In this document: piece by piece, positions 6,508-6,643 of the stretch
Numbering within the stretch: the first letter of the stretch is position 1
How the letters are laid out: every line of letters begins with the position of its first letter
Assembly (NCBI GenBank): GCA_023511475.1
Contig: JAIMBM010000177.1
Location: 1-6,643 of the forward strand
From: Anaerolineae bacterium
GTDB taxonomy: Bacteria; Chloroflexota; Anaerolineae; SpSt-313
Length of the DNA stretch: 6,643 bases
Direction of reading: 5' to 3'
The notes under the pieces: model-generated
What the model saw: only the letters and a program-made list of their open reading frames with translations
The model's database searches: none
Told to the model about the DNA's origin: nothing
Program-made: the position numbers and the translations under genes

Positions 6508-6543
6508 TCGCGCGACGGCGGTCCGTCGTGGAAACCGAAAGAC

Positions 6544-6572
6544 ATTATAGCACGTATCTATCCATGCGCCAG
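6544..6572 (-). promoter_or_regulatory. Extended -10 promoter of the PRC-kamA operon
   Basis: On the - strand a perfect TATAAT (6549-6544) is preceded by TGC (6552-6550), making an extended -10 element of a housekeeping sigma factor. A poor -35 match, CTGGCG (6572-6567), sits at 17-nt spacing. The AT-rich box stands out in very G+C-rich DNA. The start of transcription is expected near 6537, giving a leader of about 105 nt. A weak -35 with upstream operator repeats is the usual design of an activator-dependent promoter. Confidence 0.75.
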
Positions 6573-6580
6573 TCCGATGC

Positions 6581-6620
6581 GGTGATGGGATGGTGAAAGC
6601 TGGGTGAAGATTTGGTGAAC
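6581..6620 (-). promoter_or_regulatory. Four 11-bp direct repeats, PHO-box-like operator
   Basis: On the - strand the heptamers GTTCACC (6620-6614), CTTCACC (6609-6603), TTTCACC (6598-6592) and CATCACC (6587-6581) recur at exactly 11-bp intervals. Eleven-bp direct repeats are the known binding format of PhoB/PhoP-type (OmpR-family) response regulators, and GTTCACC matches the core of the actinobacterial PhoP repeat unit. The array ends about 9 bp upstream of the poor -35 and reads in the same direction as the PRC-kamA operon. Four units would hold two regulator dimers. The pattern is seen directly; the identity of the regulator is inferred. Confidence 0.65.
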
Positions 6621-6643
6621 CCTCATGCGCCGCACTCCTCAAC

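Noticed and set aside
6433..6642. N-terminal extension of the PRC-barrel frame out to the right window edge (70 extra residues).
   Set aside because: It covers the extended -10 promoter, the 11-bp repeats and a leader hairpin, has no recognisable domain, and a good ribosome binding site precedes the ATG at 6432.
6625..6643. Possible start of a divergent + strand gene at the right edge (ATG at 6625, then Arg-Arg-Thr-Pro-Gln).
   Set aside because: Only six codons are visible and no Shine-Dalgarno precedes it. If real, the 11-bp repeats would lie in a shared divergent promoter region, but the window cannot show this.

Overview
This is a 6.6 kb piece of a high-G+C bacterial chromosome (roughly two thirds or more G+C by eye). 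It carries two convergent gene groups. The left half (+ strand, 2-3166) is the end of a [NiFe]-hydrogenase maturation operon in the order hypF-hypC-hypD-hypE. The right half (- strand, 6643 down to 3189) reads PRC-barrel gene, lysine 2,3-aminomutase gene (kamA/ablA type), then an ATP-grasp ligase gene. The species cannot be fixed from the sequence. The G+C content, strong AGGAGG ribosome binding sites, and a PRC-barrel protein with a 'REAVERLP' tail beside hyp genes would fit a Chloroflexota or actinobacterial lineage, but this is a guess.

Left half. hypF enters from the left edge and only its last 222 codons are present. A 149-nt gap follows that contains a small cluster of palindromic, hairpin-forming repeats. 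hypC, hypD and hypE then follow with start/stop overlaps of 4 nt each (ATGA), which implies one transcript and coupled translation. HypF and HypE make the CN- ligand of the hydrogenase active site: HypF transfers carbamoyl to the C-terminal Cys of HypE, and HypE dehydrates it to thiocyanate. HypC and HypD form the scaffold on which Fe(CN)2CO is assembled. All diagnostic Cys residues of HypC, HypD and HypE are intact. No hydrogenase structural genes and no hypA/hypB lie in the window.

Right half. The PRC-barrel gene and kamA are separated by 12 nt, and the kamA Shine-Dalgarno sequence overlaps the PRC stop codon, so they form a transcriptional unit. Upstream is a clear extended -10 promoter (TGC-TATAAT on the - strand). 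Just beyond it are four direct repeats of (T/A)TCACC at an exact 11-bp period, resembling a PHO box or another OmpR/PhoB-family operator. The leader of about 100 nt carries a 9-bp hairpin. Between kamA and the ATP-grasp gene is a 118-nt gap with a strong hairpin that could be a terminator or a partial-readthrough element. The aminomutase keeps all residues expected for an L-lysine to L-beta-lysine enzyme. The neighbouring ATP-grasp protein looks like an amino-acid or peptide ligase with a pre-ATP-grasp domain (PGM1-like). A pathway that makes and conjugates beta-lysine, possibly under response-regulator control, is the most interesting inference here.

No tRNA, rRNA, CRISPR array, insertion sequence or gene-free stretch above 300 nt was seen. 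The 211 nt at the right edge (6433-6643) hold the promoter region described above.
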